64,000 nucleotides of DNA from Nocardia gamkensis NBRC 108242 (GTDB lineage Bacteria; Actinomycetota; Actinomycetes; Mycobacteriales; Mycobacteriaceae): contig NZ_BDBM01000035.1 of NCBI RefSeq assembly GCF_001612985.1, forward strand, positions 30,302-94,301, written 5' to 3'. Below the pieces are notes generated by a model. The model did no database searches. It worked only from the letters and a program-made list of their open reading frames with translations, and had not been told where the DNA came from. This document shows positions 41,683 to 52,693 of this stretch, one piece after another. Both the position numbers and the translations under genes were made by a program. Position 1 is the stretch's first letter. The number at the start of each line of letters is the position of its first letter.

Positions 41683-41991
41683 CGGTAGCTCGGAATCAGC
41701 CAGGATCGTTCATACGGCGGCTACGCACGGTGCGTCCTGCCTCGTTGGTCTCCCACAGCAGCTCCTCGAGTTGAAGGGCCCTGTTAAAGGGTATCGCCGA
41801 GCCAGGGGTGGGCGCTGCGTCTGCGCGAGATGCGGCAAACAAGTCATTTTGCCGACGATTCGCCGGGCCCGCTCGCTTCAGATATCCCGCCCACCGCCAC
41901 AGTGTCCCGATGAGGGCACGGGACGGTTCCGGAAGTCGGCAGCCCCGCGACTTCGGCGCTGTCCATCGCGCTCCCCGGACGGCGAACGGAT
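41683..41991. other. gene-poor interval upstream of the kinase, with a possible ORF remnant
   Basis: 309 bases between two minus-strand genes. A minus-strand frame from TTG at 41842 to a TGA at 41696 encodes 48 residues ending RALQLEELLWETNEAGRTVRSRRMNDPG. Its codon usage looks coding, and it stops 14 bases before the kinase start. It may be a tiny gene, a decayed 3' end of a former gene or chance. Confidence 0.35.
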
Positions 41992-42804
41992 TCAGCCGAC
42001 GGAGGCGTTCGGCCCGATCCATTGCTCGAACAACCGGTCCACCGCGCCGGTCGCGAGCCGGGTCGCCAGGTAGGCGTCCACCAGCGCCGCGAGGACCGGA
42101 TCGTTCTGACGCACCAGCAGCACCTTCCCGAACGAGTCGAACGGCGTTTCGGGATGCAGCACTTGCAGGTCCGGGTGCTGACGCACGCGGTAGCGGCCCT
42201 CGACCGAATCGGTGACGAACACGTCGGCACGGCCCTGTTCGACTTCGCCGAAGATCGTCAGATTGTCCGGCCACAAGGTGAGTTGCGCCTCGGGGAAGTT
42301 CTTGCGCGCGAATTCCTCGTTCGTCCCACCGCGATTGGCGATCACGCGCACACCGGGACGGTTGATCTCCGCGATGGTCGAGTAGGCCGCGCCGTTCGCT
42401 CGATGGGTGATCGGGGCCTTGCCGTCGGTCCCGTAGGTGATCGAGAAGTCGGCGAACGCCCGGCGCGACGGCAGGTCGGAGATGCCCCCGACCGCGAGAT
42501 CGCAGTTCCGTTCGGCGAAGTCCGTCTTCAGGGTCGCCCAGGTCACGGGCACGAACTCGAGCGGGCGGCCGAGCAGTGCGGCGAACCCCCGCGCGAGGTC
42601 GACGTCGACACCCCGGTAGCCGCCCGCGTCATCTCTGATCGAGTAGGGCGGATAGTCGCCGGGCGTGCAGGCGCGCAGCACGTTCGAAGTCTCCGACGGC
42701 TGCGCGGCCGCCGGGATCGCCGGGATCGCCGCTGCGACAAGAGCTGTCCACCCCGCGACGAGCACCGCCCCGATGCGGCCGGGCAGCGTCACTCGGCTAC
42801 GCAC
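41992..42804 (-). CDS. secreted cyclohexadienyl dehydratase-like solute-binding protein (PheC type)
   Basis: 270 residues with a signal peptide (about 1-34, AAIPAIPAAAQ). The mature SBP_bac_3 fold matches Pseudomonas PheC in detail: CTPGDYPPYSIRDDAGGYRGVDVDLARGFA, FAERNCDLAVGGIS, then GGTNEEFAR (about 159-167), WPDNLTIF and TDSVEGR, whose Glu (202) corresponds to PheC's catalytic Glu. PheC converts prephenate or arogenate to phenylpyruvate or phenylalanine outside the cytoplasm. Amino-acid binding for an ABC system is the alternative, but no permease is nearby. Starts three bases after the upstream gene's stop. Confidence 0.7.
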   Translation of the reverse strand: MRSRVTLPGRIGAVLVAGWTALVAAAIPAIPAAAQPSETSNVLRACTPGDYPPYSIRDDAGGYRGVDVDLARGFAALLGRPLEFVPVTWATLKTDFAERNCDLAVGGISDLPSRRAFADFSITYGTDGKAPITHRANGAAYSTIAEINRPGVRVIANRGGTNEEFARKNFPEAQLTLWPDNLTIFGEVEQGRADVFVTDSVEGRYRVRQHPDLQVLHPETPFDSFGKVLLVRQNDPVLAALVDAYLATRLATGAVDRLFEQWIGPNASVG

Positions 42805-42807
42805 CGA

Positions 42808-43158
42808 TCACTTCTCGTTGCGCGCCTTGGGAAAGCGAGACTGCTTGGCGACCCAGCCCGCCATCTTGGCCCAGTGGCCCTTGCGGGGGGTGACGATCGA
42901 GCTGAGTTCCCGGTCCCATTCGTCCGCCTCGGTGAGGCCGTCGATGGTCTCGATCACTGCCTTGGCGGTTTCCCCATCCGCAACGACCCGGTCGCCGAGG
43001 ACGCCGTCGGCGCCGACCAAGGTGACGCGCACGCCCGCGCGACCGATGGGCTGGAGCACGGCCGTGGCCGATCCGCCGTGGTCGGCGACGAACCCTTTGA
43101 CGGACTCCACGAGGGCGCCCGGCAGCTTCGCCGGCGCCGTGACGGTTTCAGTACTCAT
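42808..43158 (-). CDS. conserved hypothetical protein
   Basis: 116-residue soluble protein. The sequence has a helix ALVESVKGFVADHG, a strand-rich middle (TAVLQPIGRAGVRVTLVGADGVLGDRVV) and a basic tail GHWAKMAGWVAKQSRFPKARNEK. Similar short proteins occur in mycobacteria and nocardiae without a function. The ATG, 24 codons into the longer frame, leaves a 61-base space to the divergent qor gene. It is coupled to the PheC-like gene. Confidence 0.65.
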   Translation of the reverse strand: MSTETVTAPAKLPGALVESVKGFVADHGGSATAVLQPIGRAGVRVTLVGADGVLGDRVVADGETAKAVIETIDGLTEADEWDRELSSIVTPRKGHWAKMAGWVAKQSRFPKARNEK

Positions 43159-43219
43159 GGCAGGCAGTTTACCGACCGGTAGGCCCCACGCCCGCCGCGC
43201 GGGTGTAGAACTAAAACAC

Positions 43220-44185
43220 ATGCGCGCCATTCAGGTTTCCGAACACGGTGGTCCCGAGGTCCTGAAGTACGTCGAGGTGCCCGATCCGCGGATCGGACCG
43301 GACCAGCTGCTGGTCGAGACGCGGGCGATCGGTGTCAACTTCATCGACACCTACATTCGCACCGGACGCTACCCCCAGGACGTTCCGTACATCCCGGGCG
43401 CGGAGGGCACCGGCGTGGTCGTGGAGGTCGGCTCGGACGTCACCGAGTTCGCGGTCGGCGACCGGGTGGCGTGGTCGGCCGCGCCGGGCAGCTACGCGCC
43501 CCAAGTTGCGGTGCCCGCGGCGGTCGCCATCCCGGTGCCGGACGGCGTGGACCCGCCGGTGGCCGCGTCGGCGCTGTTGCAGGGCATGACCGCGCACTAT
43601 CTCATCGAGTCGATCTACCGGCCCGAGCCCGGCGAGACGGTGCTGGTGCACGCGGGTGCGGGCGGCGTCGGCCTGATCCTCACGCAACTGCTCACGGCAC
43701 GCGGTGTGCGGGTGATCACGACGGTGTCCACCGACGAGAAGGAGACGCTCTCGCGCGCGGCGGGTGCCGCGGAGGTGCTGCGCTACGGTGACGACCTCGC
43801 CGAGCGGGTGCGCGCGCTCACCGACGGCGTGGGCGTGGCGGCGGCCTACGACGGCGTCGGCGCGGCCACCTTCGAGGCGAGCCTCGCCGCGTTGCGCGTG
43901 CGCGGCACGCTCGCCCTGTTCGGCGGCGCGAGCGGCCCGGTGCCGCCGTTCGACCTGCAACGGCTCAGCACGGCCGGTTCGCTGTTCGTCACCCGGCCCA
44001 CGCTGGCGCATTACACCCGCGACCGCGCCGAGCTCACCTGGCGCGCGGGTGACATCCTCGACGCCATCGCCGAGGGCACGCTGAACATCCGGATCGGCGC
44101 CACCTACCCGCTCGCCGACGCCGAACGAGCACACCGCGACCTGGAAGGCCGCAAGACCACCGGTTCCATCGTCCTGCTGCCGTGA
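43220..44185 (+). CDS. qor: quinone oxidoreductase
   Basis: 321-residue zinc-free medium-chain dehydrogenase that reduces quinones with NADPH. The N-terminus MRAIQVSEHGGPEVLKYVEVPDP and YIPGAEGTGVVVEVGSDV are those of QorA, and the cofactor motif is VLVHAGAGGVGLILTQLLTARGVRV with the QOR signature. LALFGGASGPVPPFDLQRLSTAGSLFVTRPTLAHY is also typical. Equivalent to Rv1454c. It is convergent with a TetR gene behind a strong hairpin. Confidence 0.93.
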   Translation: MRAIQVSEHGGPEVLKYVEVPDPRIGPDQLLVETRAIGVNFIDTYIRTGRYPQDVPYIPGAEGTGVVVEVGSDVTEFAVGDRVAWSAAPGSYAPQVAVPAAVAIPVPDGVDPPVAASALLQGMTAHYLIESIYRPEPGETVLVHAGAGGVGLILTQLLTARGVRVITTVSTDEKETLSRAAGAAEVLRYGDDLAERVRALTDGVGVAAAYDGVGAATFEASLAALRVRGTLALFGGASGPVPPFDLQRLSTAGSLFVTRPTLAHYTRDRAELTWRAGDILDAIAEGTLNIRIGATYPLADAERAHRDLEGRKTTGSIVLLP

Positions 44186-44190
44186 GCCGC

Positions 44191-44225
44191 CGACGGTGGG
44201 CGACCCGACGAGTCGCTCACCGTCG
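44191..44225. terminator. bidirectional hairpin between qor and tetR
   Basis: CGACGGTGGGCGAC (44191-44204) pairs with GTCGCTCACCGTCG (44212-44225) at 13 of 14 positions, with a seven-base loop. It fills the 42 bases between convergent stops. Confidence 0.7.
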
Positions 44226-44227
44226 CA

Positions 44228-44830
44228 TCAGTAGTCGCGGCCGGTGAGACCGCGATAGATGAAGCGGGTCAGGCCTTCCACGGCCTGCTCGTCGGTCAGT
44301 TCGACGTTTCCTTCCTCGACCGCCGCCAGCAGGCTCTGGGTGAGCAGGAACATCATCGCCAGGCTGGCATCGGCGGTGCTCGGCAGCCGCAATCCCCGGT
44401 CGGCGAAGCCCGCCACGTGATCGGCGATGTCCGCGCGCTGCTGGATGCCGAAGCGCGCGACCATCCGCGCGAATTCCTCGTTGACCAGGGCGGCCTGATT
44501 CACCGCGCGCAGCACGGGCGCGTGCTCCCGCGCGAAGGTCCAGTACCCGGCGACGTGATAGCGCACCGACTCCGGATCGCTGAAATCCGGGTTGTGATCC
44601 GGCCCCTCCGCGCGCTCGTCCCCCGCCGCGGCCAAGTCGTTCAGCAGGGCCTGAAGCAGTTCTTCCTTGCTCGCGAAGTGGTTGTAGAACGACCCGGCCG
44701 CCCGGCCCGCGGTGGCCGTGATGTCGGTGATCTTGGTGTTCAGGTAGCCGCGCTCGGCGAACAAGCGCAACGCCGCGGCCTTCAACGCCTGCTCGGTCTC
44801 GGCCGACTTCTCCTTGCGGCTCAGCGACAC
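44228..44830 (-). CDS. TetR-family regulator of the adjacent monooxygenase
   Basis: 200 residues. HTH at about 10-55: ALKAAALRLFAERGYLNTKITDITATAGRAAGSFYNHFASKEELLQAL. The ligand domain has a conserved VLRAVNQAALVNEEFARMVARF stretch. The GTG start is eight bases after GGAGG. The divergent monooxygenase gene is 84 bases away, with two tandem dyads between them, so local repression with a small-molecule inducer is the likely role. Confidence 0.87.
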   Translation of the reverse strand: MSLSRKEKSAETEQALKAAALRLFAERGYLNTKITDITATAGRAAGSFYNHFASKEELLQALLNDLAAAGDERAEGPDHNPDFSDPESVRYHVAGYWTFAREHAPVLRAVNQAALVNEEFARMVARFGIQQRADIADHVAGFADRGLRLPSTADASLAMMFLLTQSLLAAVEEGNVELTDEQAVEGLTRFIYRGLTGRDY

Positions 44831-44872
44831 CCACCTCACCTCCTTGACAAGGCAACGTACCAAGAGTGAGAC

Positions 44873-44901
44873 TGAATTCGTATTCACTGAATTATCATTC
44901 A
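44873..44901. promoter_or_regulatory. two tandem TetR operators
   Basis: TGAAT-N4-ATTCA occurs twice with the same 14-base design, at 44873-44886 and 44888-44901. The two lie within tandem 15-base repeats (12 of 15 identical). The second box ends 13 bases before the monooxygenase ATG, next to its AGGAGAA Shine-Dalgarno. Confidence 0.65.
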
Positions 44902-44914
44902 CCAGGAGAAGCTC

Positions 44915-46330
44915 ATGGCACAGCTCGTTCTCGTCGCCGGCGCAGGCCCCACCGGTCTCACCCTCGCCCTCGATCTCGCTCGCCGCGACATCCCGGTTCG
45001 CATCATCGACAAGGCGGCCACGTTCTTCGCGGGCTCCCGCGGCGACGGCATCCAGCCCCGCACACTGGAAGTCTTCGACGACCTGGGGGTACTGGACGCG
45101 GTGCACACGGCCGGGATGCCGACACCGGTGATGCGGGTGCACCTCGGCGGCGAGTTCGTCACCGAGCGCAGGATGAGCGAGCCGGTCGAGCCCACCCCGG
45201 CTGTCCCCTACCCCAACCCGTGGGTGCTCGGCCAATCGCAGACCGAGGCGATCCTGCGCGCTCGCCTCGCCGAATTCGGCGTGCGCGTGGAGCTGGGTAC
45301 CGCACTGGCCGCCTTCGACCAGGACGACAGCGGCGTCACGGCGACGCTGGAACGCGACGGCGTGCGTGAGACTCTGCGCGCCGCGTACCTGGTGGGCGCC
45401 GACGGCGGCAAGAGCACCGTCCGCAAGGCGCTGGGCATCGCGTTCGAGGGCGAGACCGACGAGTCGCTGCGGATGCTGCTCGGCGACGTGCGCGCCGACG
45501 CGCTCGACCACGAATTCGGCTACTGGTTCGCCGCCGCCGACCAGCCGATGCAGGGCATCGCGCTGTCCCCGCTGCCCGGTGGGCGGCACTTCCAGTTCGC
45601 GGCGCCGCTCACCGCGGACGAGCAGCCGAGCCTGGAACTGCTGCAACGGTACGCCGACCGCTACTGCGGGCGCGACGACGTCACGCTGACCGACCTGACC
45701 TGGGCGACGGTCTGGCGGCCCAATATCCGTCTCGCGCAACGATTCCGGGACGGCCGGGTCTTCCTCGCCGGGGACGCCGCGCACGCGCATCCGCCCACCG
45801 GCGGCCAGGGATTGAACACCGGCATCCAGGACGCCTACAACCTCGGGTGGAAGCTGGCCGCCGCCCTGGCCGGTGACGACACCCTCCTGGACAGCTACGA
45901 GACCGAGCGCAGGACGGTCGCCGCCAGGGTGCTCGGGCTGAGTTCCGAACTGCTGGACAAGCTGATCGACGGCGACGAGGACGCGATGCGGCGGGGACCG
46001 GAGACCCAGCAGCTGGACATCAGCTACCGCGACCCGGCCGTGCGCGACCAGCCGGCGACCGGCGACCGGGCGCCGGACGCGCCGGTGAAGGACGACGCGG
46101 GGCGGCCGGTCCGGTTGTTCGACCTGTTCCGCGGGCCCCACGCGACTGTGCTGTCCTTCGGCACGCCGCCTGCGGCCGGACCGGACGCGTATGCGGTTGT
46201 TCGCCCGGGGACACCGGTGGCCGGGCCGCATGTGGTGGACGTCGACGGGCACGCTTTCACGGCCTATGCCGCGGTCGAGGGCACCCGGGTGCTCGTCCGC
46301 CCGGACGGCTACATCGGCGCGATCAGCTGA
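44915..46330 (+). CDS. FAD-dependent aromatic monooxygenase (PheA/TfdB family)
   Basis: 471-residue class A flavoprotein hydroxylase. FAD-binding GxGxxG is VLVAGAGPTGLTLALDLARRDIPVRIIDKA (about 4-33). The DG motif is YLVGADGGKSTVRK, and the GD motif is GRVFLAGDAAHAHPPTGGQGLNTGIQDAYNLGWKLA. It ends with a short thioredoxin-like remnant, so it is somewhat shorter than full phenol hydroxylases. It would hydroxylate an aromatic or polyketide substrate, perhaps a xenobiotic or antibiotic. Good ATG with AGGAGAA. Controlled by the divergent TetR through two operators. Confidence 0.9.
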   Translation: MAQLVLVAGAGPTGLTLALDLARRDIPVRIIDKAATFFAGSRGDGIQPRTLEVFDDLGVLDAVHTAGMPTPVMRVHLGGEFVTERRMSEPVEPTPAVPYPNPWVLGQSQTEAILRARLAEFGVRVELGTALAAFDQDDSGVTATLERDGVRETLRAAYLVGADGGKSTVRKALGIAFEGETDESLRMLLGDVRADALDHEFGYWFAAADQPMQGIALSPLPGGRHFQFAAPLTADEQPSLELLQRYADRYCGRDDVTLTDLTWATVWRPNIRLAQRFRDGRVFLAGDAAHAHPPTGGQGLNTGIQDAYNLGWKLAAALAGDDTLLDSYETERRTVAARVLGLSSELLDKLIDGDEDAMRRGPETQQLDISYRDPAVRDQPATGDRAPDAPVKDDAGRPVRLFDLFRGPHATVLSFGTPPAAGPDAYAVVRPGTPVAGPHVVDVDGHAFTAYAAVEGTRVLVRPDGYIGAIS

Positions 46331-47312
46331 AGAAGCTGCCGATGGTGTCCCAGCCGAGCACCGAGTCCACCGCGAGGCCGCAGAACACCACGGCCAGGTA
46401 ATTGTTCGACTGGAGGAACAGCCGCAGCGGCTTCACCGATTCGCCGCGCCGCACGCCCGCGTACAGCTGGTGCGCCATGAGCAGGAACCACGCTCCGGCC
46501 ACCAGAGCCACGGCCGTGTAGATCACGCCGGTGGCGGGCGCCAGGGCGAGAGTGGTGAGCACGGTCAGCCAGGTGTAGACGACGATCTGCTTGGTGACCG
46601 TCCGCTCGGTGGCGACCACCGGCAGCATGGGCACGCCCGCCGCGCGGTAGTCCTCCTTGTAGCGCATGGCCAGCGCCCAGGTGTGCGGCGGCGTCCAGAA
46701 GAAGATGACGCCGAACAGCGCGAGGGCGGGCCAGCCGATGCCTCCGGTCACCGCCGACCAGCCCACGAGCGCGGGCATGCAGCCCGCCGCGCCGCCCCAT
46801 ACCACGTTCTGCGAGGTGCGGCGCTTGAGGCCCAGCGTGTAGACGAAGACGTAGAACAGGATCGTCGCGACGACGAGCAGGCCGCTGAGCAGGTTGGCCT
46901 GCCACCACAGCCAGGCGAAGGAGCCGAGGCCGAGCACGACGCCGAAGACGAAGGCGTTGCGGGTGGGCACCGCCTCCCGGGCCAGCGGCCGCTTGGCGGT
47001 GCGCTTCATGACCTTGTCGATGTCGGCGTCGGCGACACAGTTGAGCGTGTTCGCGCTCGCCGCGCCCATCCAGCCGCCGAACAGGGTCGCGAGGATCAGG
47101 CGGATGTCGACGGTGCCGCGATCGGCGAGCAGCATGGTCGGGATCGTGGCGACCAGCAGCAGCTCGATCACCCTCGGCTTGGTCAGCGCGATGTAGGCCA
47201 GCGCCCGTCGCATCAGCCGGGACGGTAGGCCGGGACCCGTGAACCGGTCGGCCAGCGCCGTCGCGGAGGAGCCGTGCGCATCATCGCCACCCGGCCGTTG
47301 CCCAATCCGCAC
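46323..47312 (-). CDS. ctaB: protoheme IX farnesyltransferase (heme O synthase)
   Basis: 329-residue UbiA-type membrane prenyltransferase with nine helices. The polyprenyl-binding Asp motif is NTLNCVADADIDKVMKRTAKRPLA, and the second motif region is VFVYTLGLKRRTSQNVVWGGAAGCMPALVGW. FWTPPHTWALAMRYKEDYRAAGVPMLPVV is diagnostic of CtaB. The GTG start has GAGGAGAG at good spacing; a further ATG exists at 47348. The stop overlaps the 3' end of the monooxygenase frame by eight bases. It supplies heme O to CtaA. Equivalent to Rv1451. Confidence 0.95.
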   Translation of the reverse strand: MRIGQRPGGDDAHGSSATALADRFTGPGLPSRLMRRALAYIALTKPRVIELLLVATIPTMLLADRGTVDIRLILATLFGGWMGAASANTLNCVADADIDKVMKRTAKRPLAREAVPTRNAFVFGVVLGLGSFAWLWWQANLLSGLLVVATILFYVFVYTLGLKRRTSQNVVWGGAAGCMPALVGWSAVTGGIGWPALALFGVIFFWTPPHTWALAMRYKEDYRAAGVPMLPVVATERTVTKQIVVYTWLTVLTTLALAPATGVIYTAVALVAGAWFLLMAHQLYAGVRRGESVKPLRLFLQSNNYLAVVFCGLAVDSVLGWDTIGSFFS

Positions 47313-47830
47313 TGTCTCTCCTCGCACGCTGTGCATCGCATCCGGCATGGACCAGCAGTGCGCTGGTTCCGGTGGTACGGACGAGCCCGCGCCGGACTTC
47401 CGTCCGCCCCGGCGCCCCTGCCGACCGGTGCGGCGCGACTACTACTACAAAGGATGGTAGACCCCCGCCGCCCCCGCCCCTTTCCTCGCCCCCGCGCAAC
47501 GGCACCGGTATGTGACGCGCCCTACCGCCGGTCCCGCACCGCGCGGTGGGTCTTCGCCAGGGGCGGCGACCCGCCGGTAGGACTCTTGTCCGAGGCTCCG
47601 ACCGCACGGTCCTCGCGTCAGGTCCGCGTCGTTCGTGGTGCGGCCCGTATACCGAGCGAACACACAGCGCGACACAGGCCGCGAAACCAAGACAGGGTTA
47701 ATGGTGTGCCGGTCACCGGGCACATCTAGGGTAGTTGGGTATACCCGGTGAGCACGCCGTAGCTGCCGCGCGATCATCGCCGTCAGAACCCACCCGCCGT
47801 CGACGAACCAATGTCAGGAGAACCTCGGTC
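47313..47830. promoter_or_regulatory. divergent promoter region between ctaB and tkt
   Basis: 518 bases, no credible gene. Near tkt is the perfect palindrome GGGTATACCC (47737-47746), nested in a CACCGGG (47714-47720) / CCCGGTG (47744-47750) dyad about 85 bases before the tkt GTG. This may be a control site for the pentose phosphate operon. Elsewhere the sequence shows no recognisable motif. Confidence 0.45.
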
Positions 47831-49972
<2,142 letters not shown>

Positions 49973-49978
49973 GCGCTC

Positions 49979-51115
49979 ATGGCTCAGAACGAGAATCTCG
50001 CCGCTTTGTCGGCGGCGGGAGTGTCCGTATGGCTCGATGATCTGTCCAGGGACCGCATCCGGTCCGGCAACCTGGCCGAGCTGATCGAGACCCGCTCGGT
50101 CGTCGGGGTCACCACCAACCCGACGATCTTCCAGGGTGCGCTCAGCCAGGGCCACGCCTACGACGGCCAGCTGAAAGAGCTTGCCGCGCAAGGCGCGGAC
50201 GCCGACGCCGCGATCCGCACCATCACCACCGATGACGTCCGCGCGGCCTGCGACGTGTTCGCTCCGGTCTTCGAGGCCACCGGTGGCGTGGACGGCCGGG
50301 TCTCCATCGAGGTCGACCCGCGCCTGGCGTTCGACGCCGACCGGACCGTCGCGCAGGCGGTCGAACTGTGGAAGATCGTCGATCGGCCCAACCTGTTCAT
50401 CAAGATCCCCGCCACCGAGGAGGGCCTGCCCGCCATCACCGCGGTGATCGCGGAGGGCATCAGCGTGAACGTCACGCTGATCTTCTCGGTCCAGCGCTAC
50501 CGCGCGGTGATGGGCGCCTACCTCGAGGGTGTGAAGAAGGCCAAGGTCGCCGGCCACGATCCGGCCAAGATCCATTCCGTCGCCTCGTTCTTCGTCTCCC
50601 GCGTGGATACCGAGATCGACAAGCGGCTGGAGGCGCTCGGCACCGAGGAGGCGCTCGCGCTGCGCGGCAAGGCGGGAATCGCCAACGCCGTCCTGGCCTA
50701 CGCCGAGTACCAGGACGTCTTCGACGGTGGCAAGCACACCTCCACGTTCCTGACCCTGGCCGCCGCGGGCGCGAATCGGCAGCGTCCCCTGTGGGCCTCG
50801 ACCGGCGTGAAGAACCCGGACTACCCCGACACGATGTACGTCACCGAGCTGGTGGCCCCGAACACGGTGAACACGCTGCCGGAGAAGACGCTGCAGGCGG
50901 TCGCCGATCACGGCGCGATCAGCGGCGACACCGTGTCGGGCAAGGCGGAGGAGGCCAAGGAGGTCTTCGATCGGCTCGCAGCGGTCGGCGTCGATCTCGA
51001 CGACGTGTTCGCGGTGCTCGAGCGCGAGGGCGTGGACAAGTTCGAGAAATCCTGGGAGGAGCTGCTTTCCGCCACCGCCGACGAGCTGAAGTCGGCGTCG
51101 ACCGGGAACGGCTGA
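49979..51115 (+). CDS. tal: transaldolase
   Basis: 378-residue Schiff-base aldolase, moving a three-carbon unit from sedoheptulose 7-phosphate. The active-site Lys is in NLFIKIPATEEGLPAI (about 140), preceded by GVTTNPTIFQ; VSIEVDPRLAFD is the family's core strand. Length matches the long actinobacterial Tal (about 373). It shares the operon with tkt and zwf; the stop is three bases before the zwf ATG. Confidence 0.97.
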   Translation: MAQNENLAALSAAGVSVWLDDLSRDRIRSGNLAELIETRSVVGVTTNPTIFQGALSQGHAYDGQLKELAAQGADADAAIRTITTDDVRAACDVFAPVFEATGGVDGRVSIEVDPRLAFDADRTVAQAVELWKIVDRPNLFIKIPATEEGLPAITAVIAEGISVNVTLIFSVQRYRAVMGAYLEGVKKAKVAGHDPAKIHSVASFFVSRVDTEIDKRLEALGTEEALALRGKAGIANAVLAYAEYQDVFDGGKHTSTFLTLAAAGANRQRPLWASTGVKNPDYPDTMYVTELVAPNTVNTLPEKTLQAVADHGAISGDTVSGKAEEAKEVFDRLAAVGVDLDDVFAVLEREGVDKFEKSWEELLSATADELKSASTGNG

Positions 51116-51118
51116 TCG

Positions 51119-52693
51119 ATGGCCGGGGCAGCGCCCACGGATCGGCCCGAGGCCGCCGAATGGCAGAACCCGCTGCGTGACAAACGGGACAAACGGCTGC
51201 CGCGCATCGCCGGACCGTGCAGCATGGTCATCTTCGGTGTCACGGGTGACCTGTCTCGGAAGAAGCTGATGCCGGCCATCTACGACCTGGCGAACCGGGG
51301 GCTGTTGCCTCCGGCCTTCGGCTTGGTCGGCTTCGCGCGCCGCGACTACGCCGACGAGGATTTCGCCCAGGTGGTTCTGGAGGCGGTGAAGGCGCACGCG
51401 CGCACACCCTTCCGCCAGGAGGTCTGGGATCAGCTCTCGGAGGGCATCCGGTTCGTCCAGGGCAGCTTCGACGACAACGCGGCGTTCGACCGGCTCGCCG
51501 ACACCTTGACCACGCTGGACAAGGAGCGCGGCACCGGCGGCAATCACGCGTTCTACCTGTCCATTCCGCCGAACATGTTCCCGGTCGTGCTCGATCAGCT
51601 CTGCGCGCACGGCCTGGCGCAGACGACCGGGCCGGACGCGGCGCGCAAACCCTGGCGACGGGTGGTGATCGAGAAGCCGTTCGGGCACGACCTGCACAGC
51701 GCGCAGGAGCTCAACGCACTGGTCAACGGGGTTTTCCCCGAGGAGCGGGTGTTCCGCATCGACCATTACCTGGGCAAGGAGACGGTGCAGAACATCCTGG
51801 CACTGCGCTTCGCCAACCAGCTCTACGAGCCGATCTGGAACGCCAACTTCGTCGACCACGTGCAGATCACGATGGCCGAGGACATCGGCCTCGGCGGTCG
51901 CGCGGGCTACTACGACGGCATCGGCGCCGCGCGGGACGTGATCCAGAACCACCTGCTGCAATTGCTGGCGCTCACCGCCATGGAGGAGCCGATCAGCTTC
52001 GAGCCCAAGCAGTTGCAAGCCGAGAAGATCAAGGTGCTCTCCGCGACCAAGCTCGTCGAACCACTGGACGAGACCACCGCGCGCGGCCAGTACACCGAGG
52101 GGTGGCAGGGCAGCGAGCACGTGGTCGGCCTGGCGGAGGAGGAGGGCTTCGATCCGAATTCGAAGACCGAGACCTACGCCGCGATCAGGCTGCAGATCGA
52201 CACCCGCCGCTGGGCGGGTGTCCCGTTCTTCCTGCGCACCGGAAAACGGCTCGGCCGCAGGGTCACCGAGATCGCGGTGATCTTCAAGCGGGCGCCGCAC
52301 CTGCCGTTCGACCAGACCATGACCGAGGAACTCGGGCAGAACGCGCTGGTCATCCGGGTACAGCCGGACGAGGGCATCACCACCCGGTTCGGCTCGAAGG
52401 TGCCCGGCTCCAGCATGGAGGTGCGCGACGTCAACATGGACTTCACCTACGGCGAGGCGTTCACCGAATCCTCTCCCGAGGCCTACGAACGCCTGATCCT
52501 CGACGTGCTGCTCGGGGTGCCGTCACTGTTCCCGGTGAACGCGGAGGTCGAATTGTCCTGGCGGATCCTGGATCCGGTGCTCGAGCACTGGGCCGCCGAA
52601 GGCAGGCCGGAGCCGTACGAGGCGGGCACCTGGGGTCCGCCCTCGGCCGACGAGATGATCGCCCGCACGGGGCGGGAATGGCGGCGCCCGTGA
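51119..52693 (+). CDS. zwf: glucose-6-phosphate 1-dehydrogenase
   Basis: 524-residue NADP-dependent enzyme opening the oxidative pentose phosphate pathway. The nucleotide motif is MVIFGVTGDLSRKKLMPAIYDLANRG, the substrate-binding RIDHYLGKETVQN is complete with its catalytic His, and VVIEKPFGHD precedes it. The N-terminal extension of about 35 residues is like Rv1447c. The last four bases overlap opcA (GTGA), coupling translation. Confidence 0.97.
   Translation: MAGAAPTDRPEAAEWQNPLRDKRDKRLPRIAGPCSMVIFGVTGDLSRKKLMPAIYDLANRGLLPPAFGLVGFARRDYADEDFAQVVLEAVKAHARTPFRQEVWDQLSEGIRFVQGSFDDNAAFDRLADTLTTLDKERGTGGNHAFYLSIPPNMFPVVLDQLCAHGLAQTTGPDAARKPWRRVVIEKPFGHDLHSAQELNALVNGVFPEERVFRIDHYLGKETVQNILALRFANQLYEPIWNANFVDHVQITMAEDIGLGGRAGYYDGIGAARDVIQNHLLQLLALTAMEEPISFEPKQLQAEKIKVLSATKLVEPLDETTARGQYTEGWQGSEHVVGLAEEEGFDPNSKTETYAAIRLQIDTRRWAGVPFFLRTGKRLGRRVTEIAVIFKRAPHLPFDQTMTEELGQNALVIRVQPDEGITTRFGSKVPGSSMEVRDVNMDFTYGEAFTESSPEAYERLILDVLLGVPSLFPVNAEVELSWRILDPVLEHWAAEGRPEPYEAGTWGPPSADEMIARTGREWRRP

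Noticed and set aside
41696..42274. 192-residue frame antisense-like to the PheC-type gene on the same strand
   Set aside because: Most of it is out of frame inside the PheC-like gene; only the last 48 codons lie in free sequence and are noted as a possible remnant.
44228..46252. 674-residue reading of the TetR gene extended across the monooxygenase
   Set aside because: The TetR domain begins only at about 44830 with its own GTG and Shine-Dalgarno; the extension is antisense to the monooxygenase.
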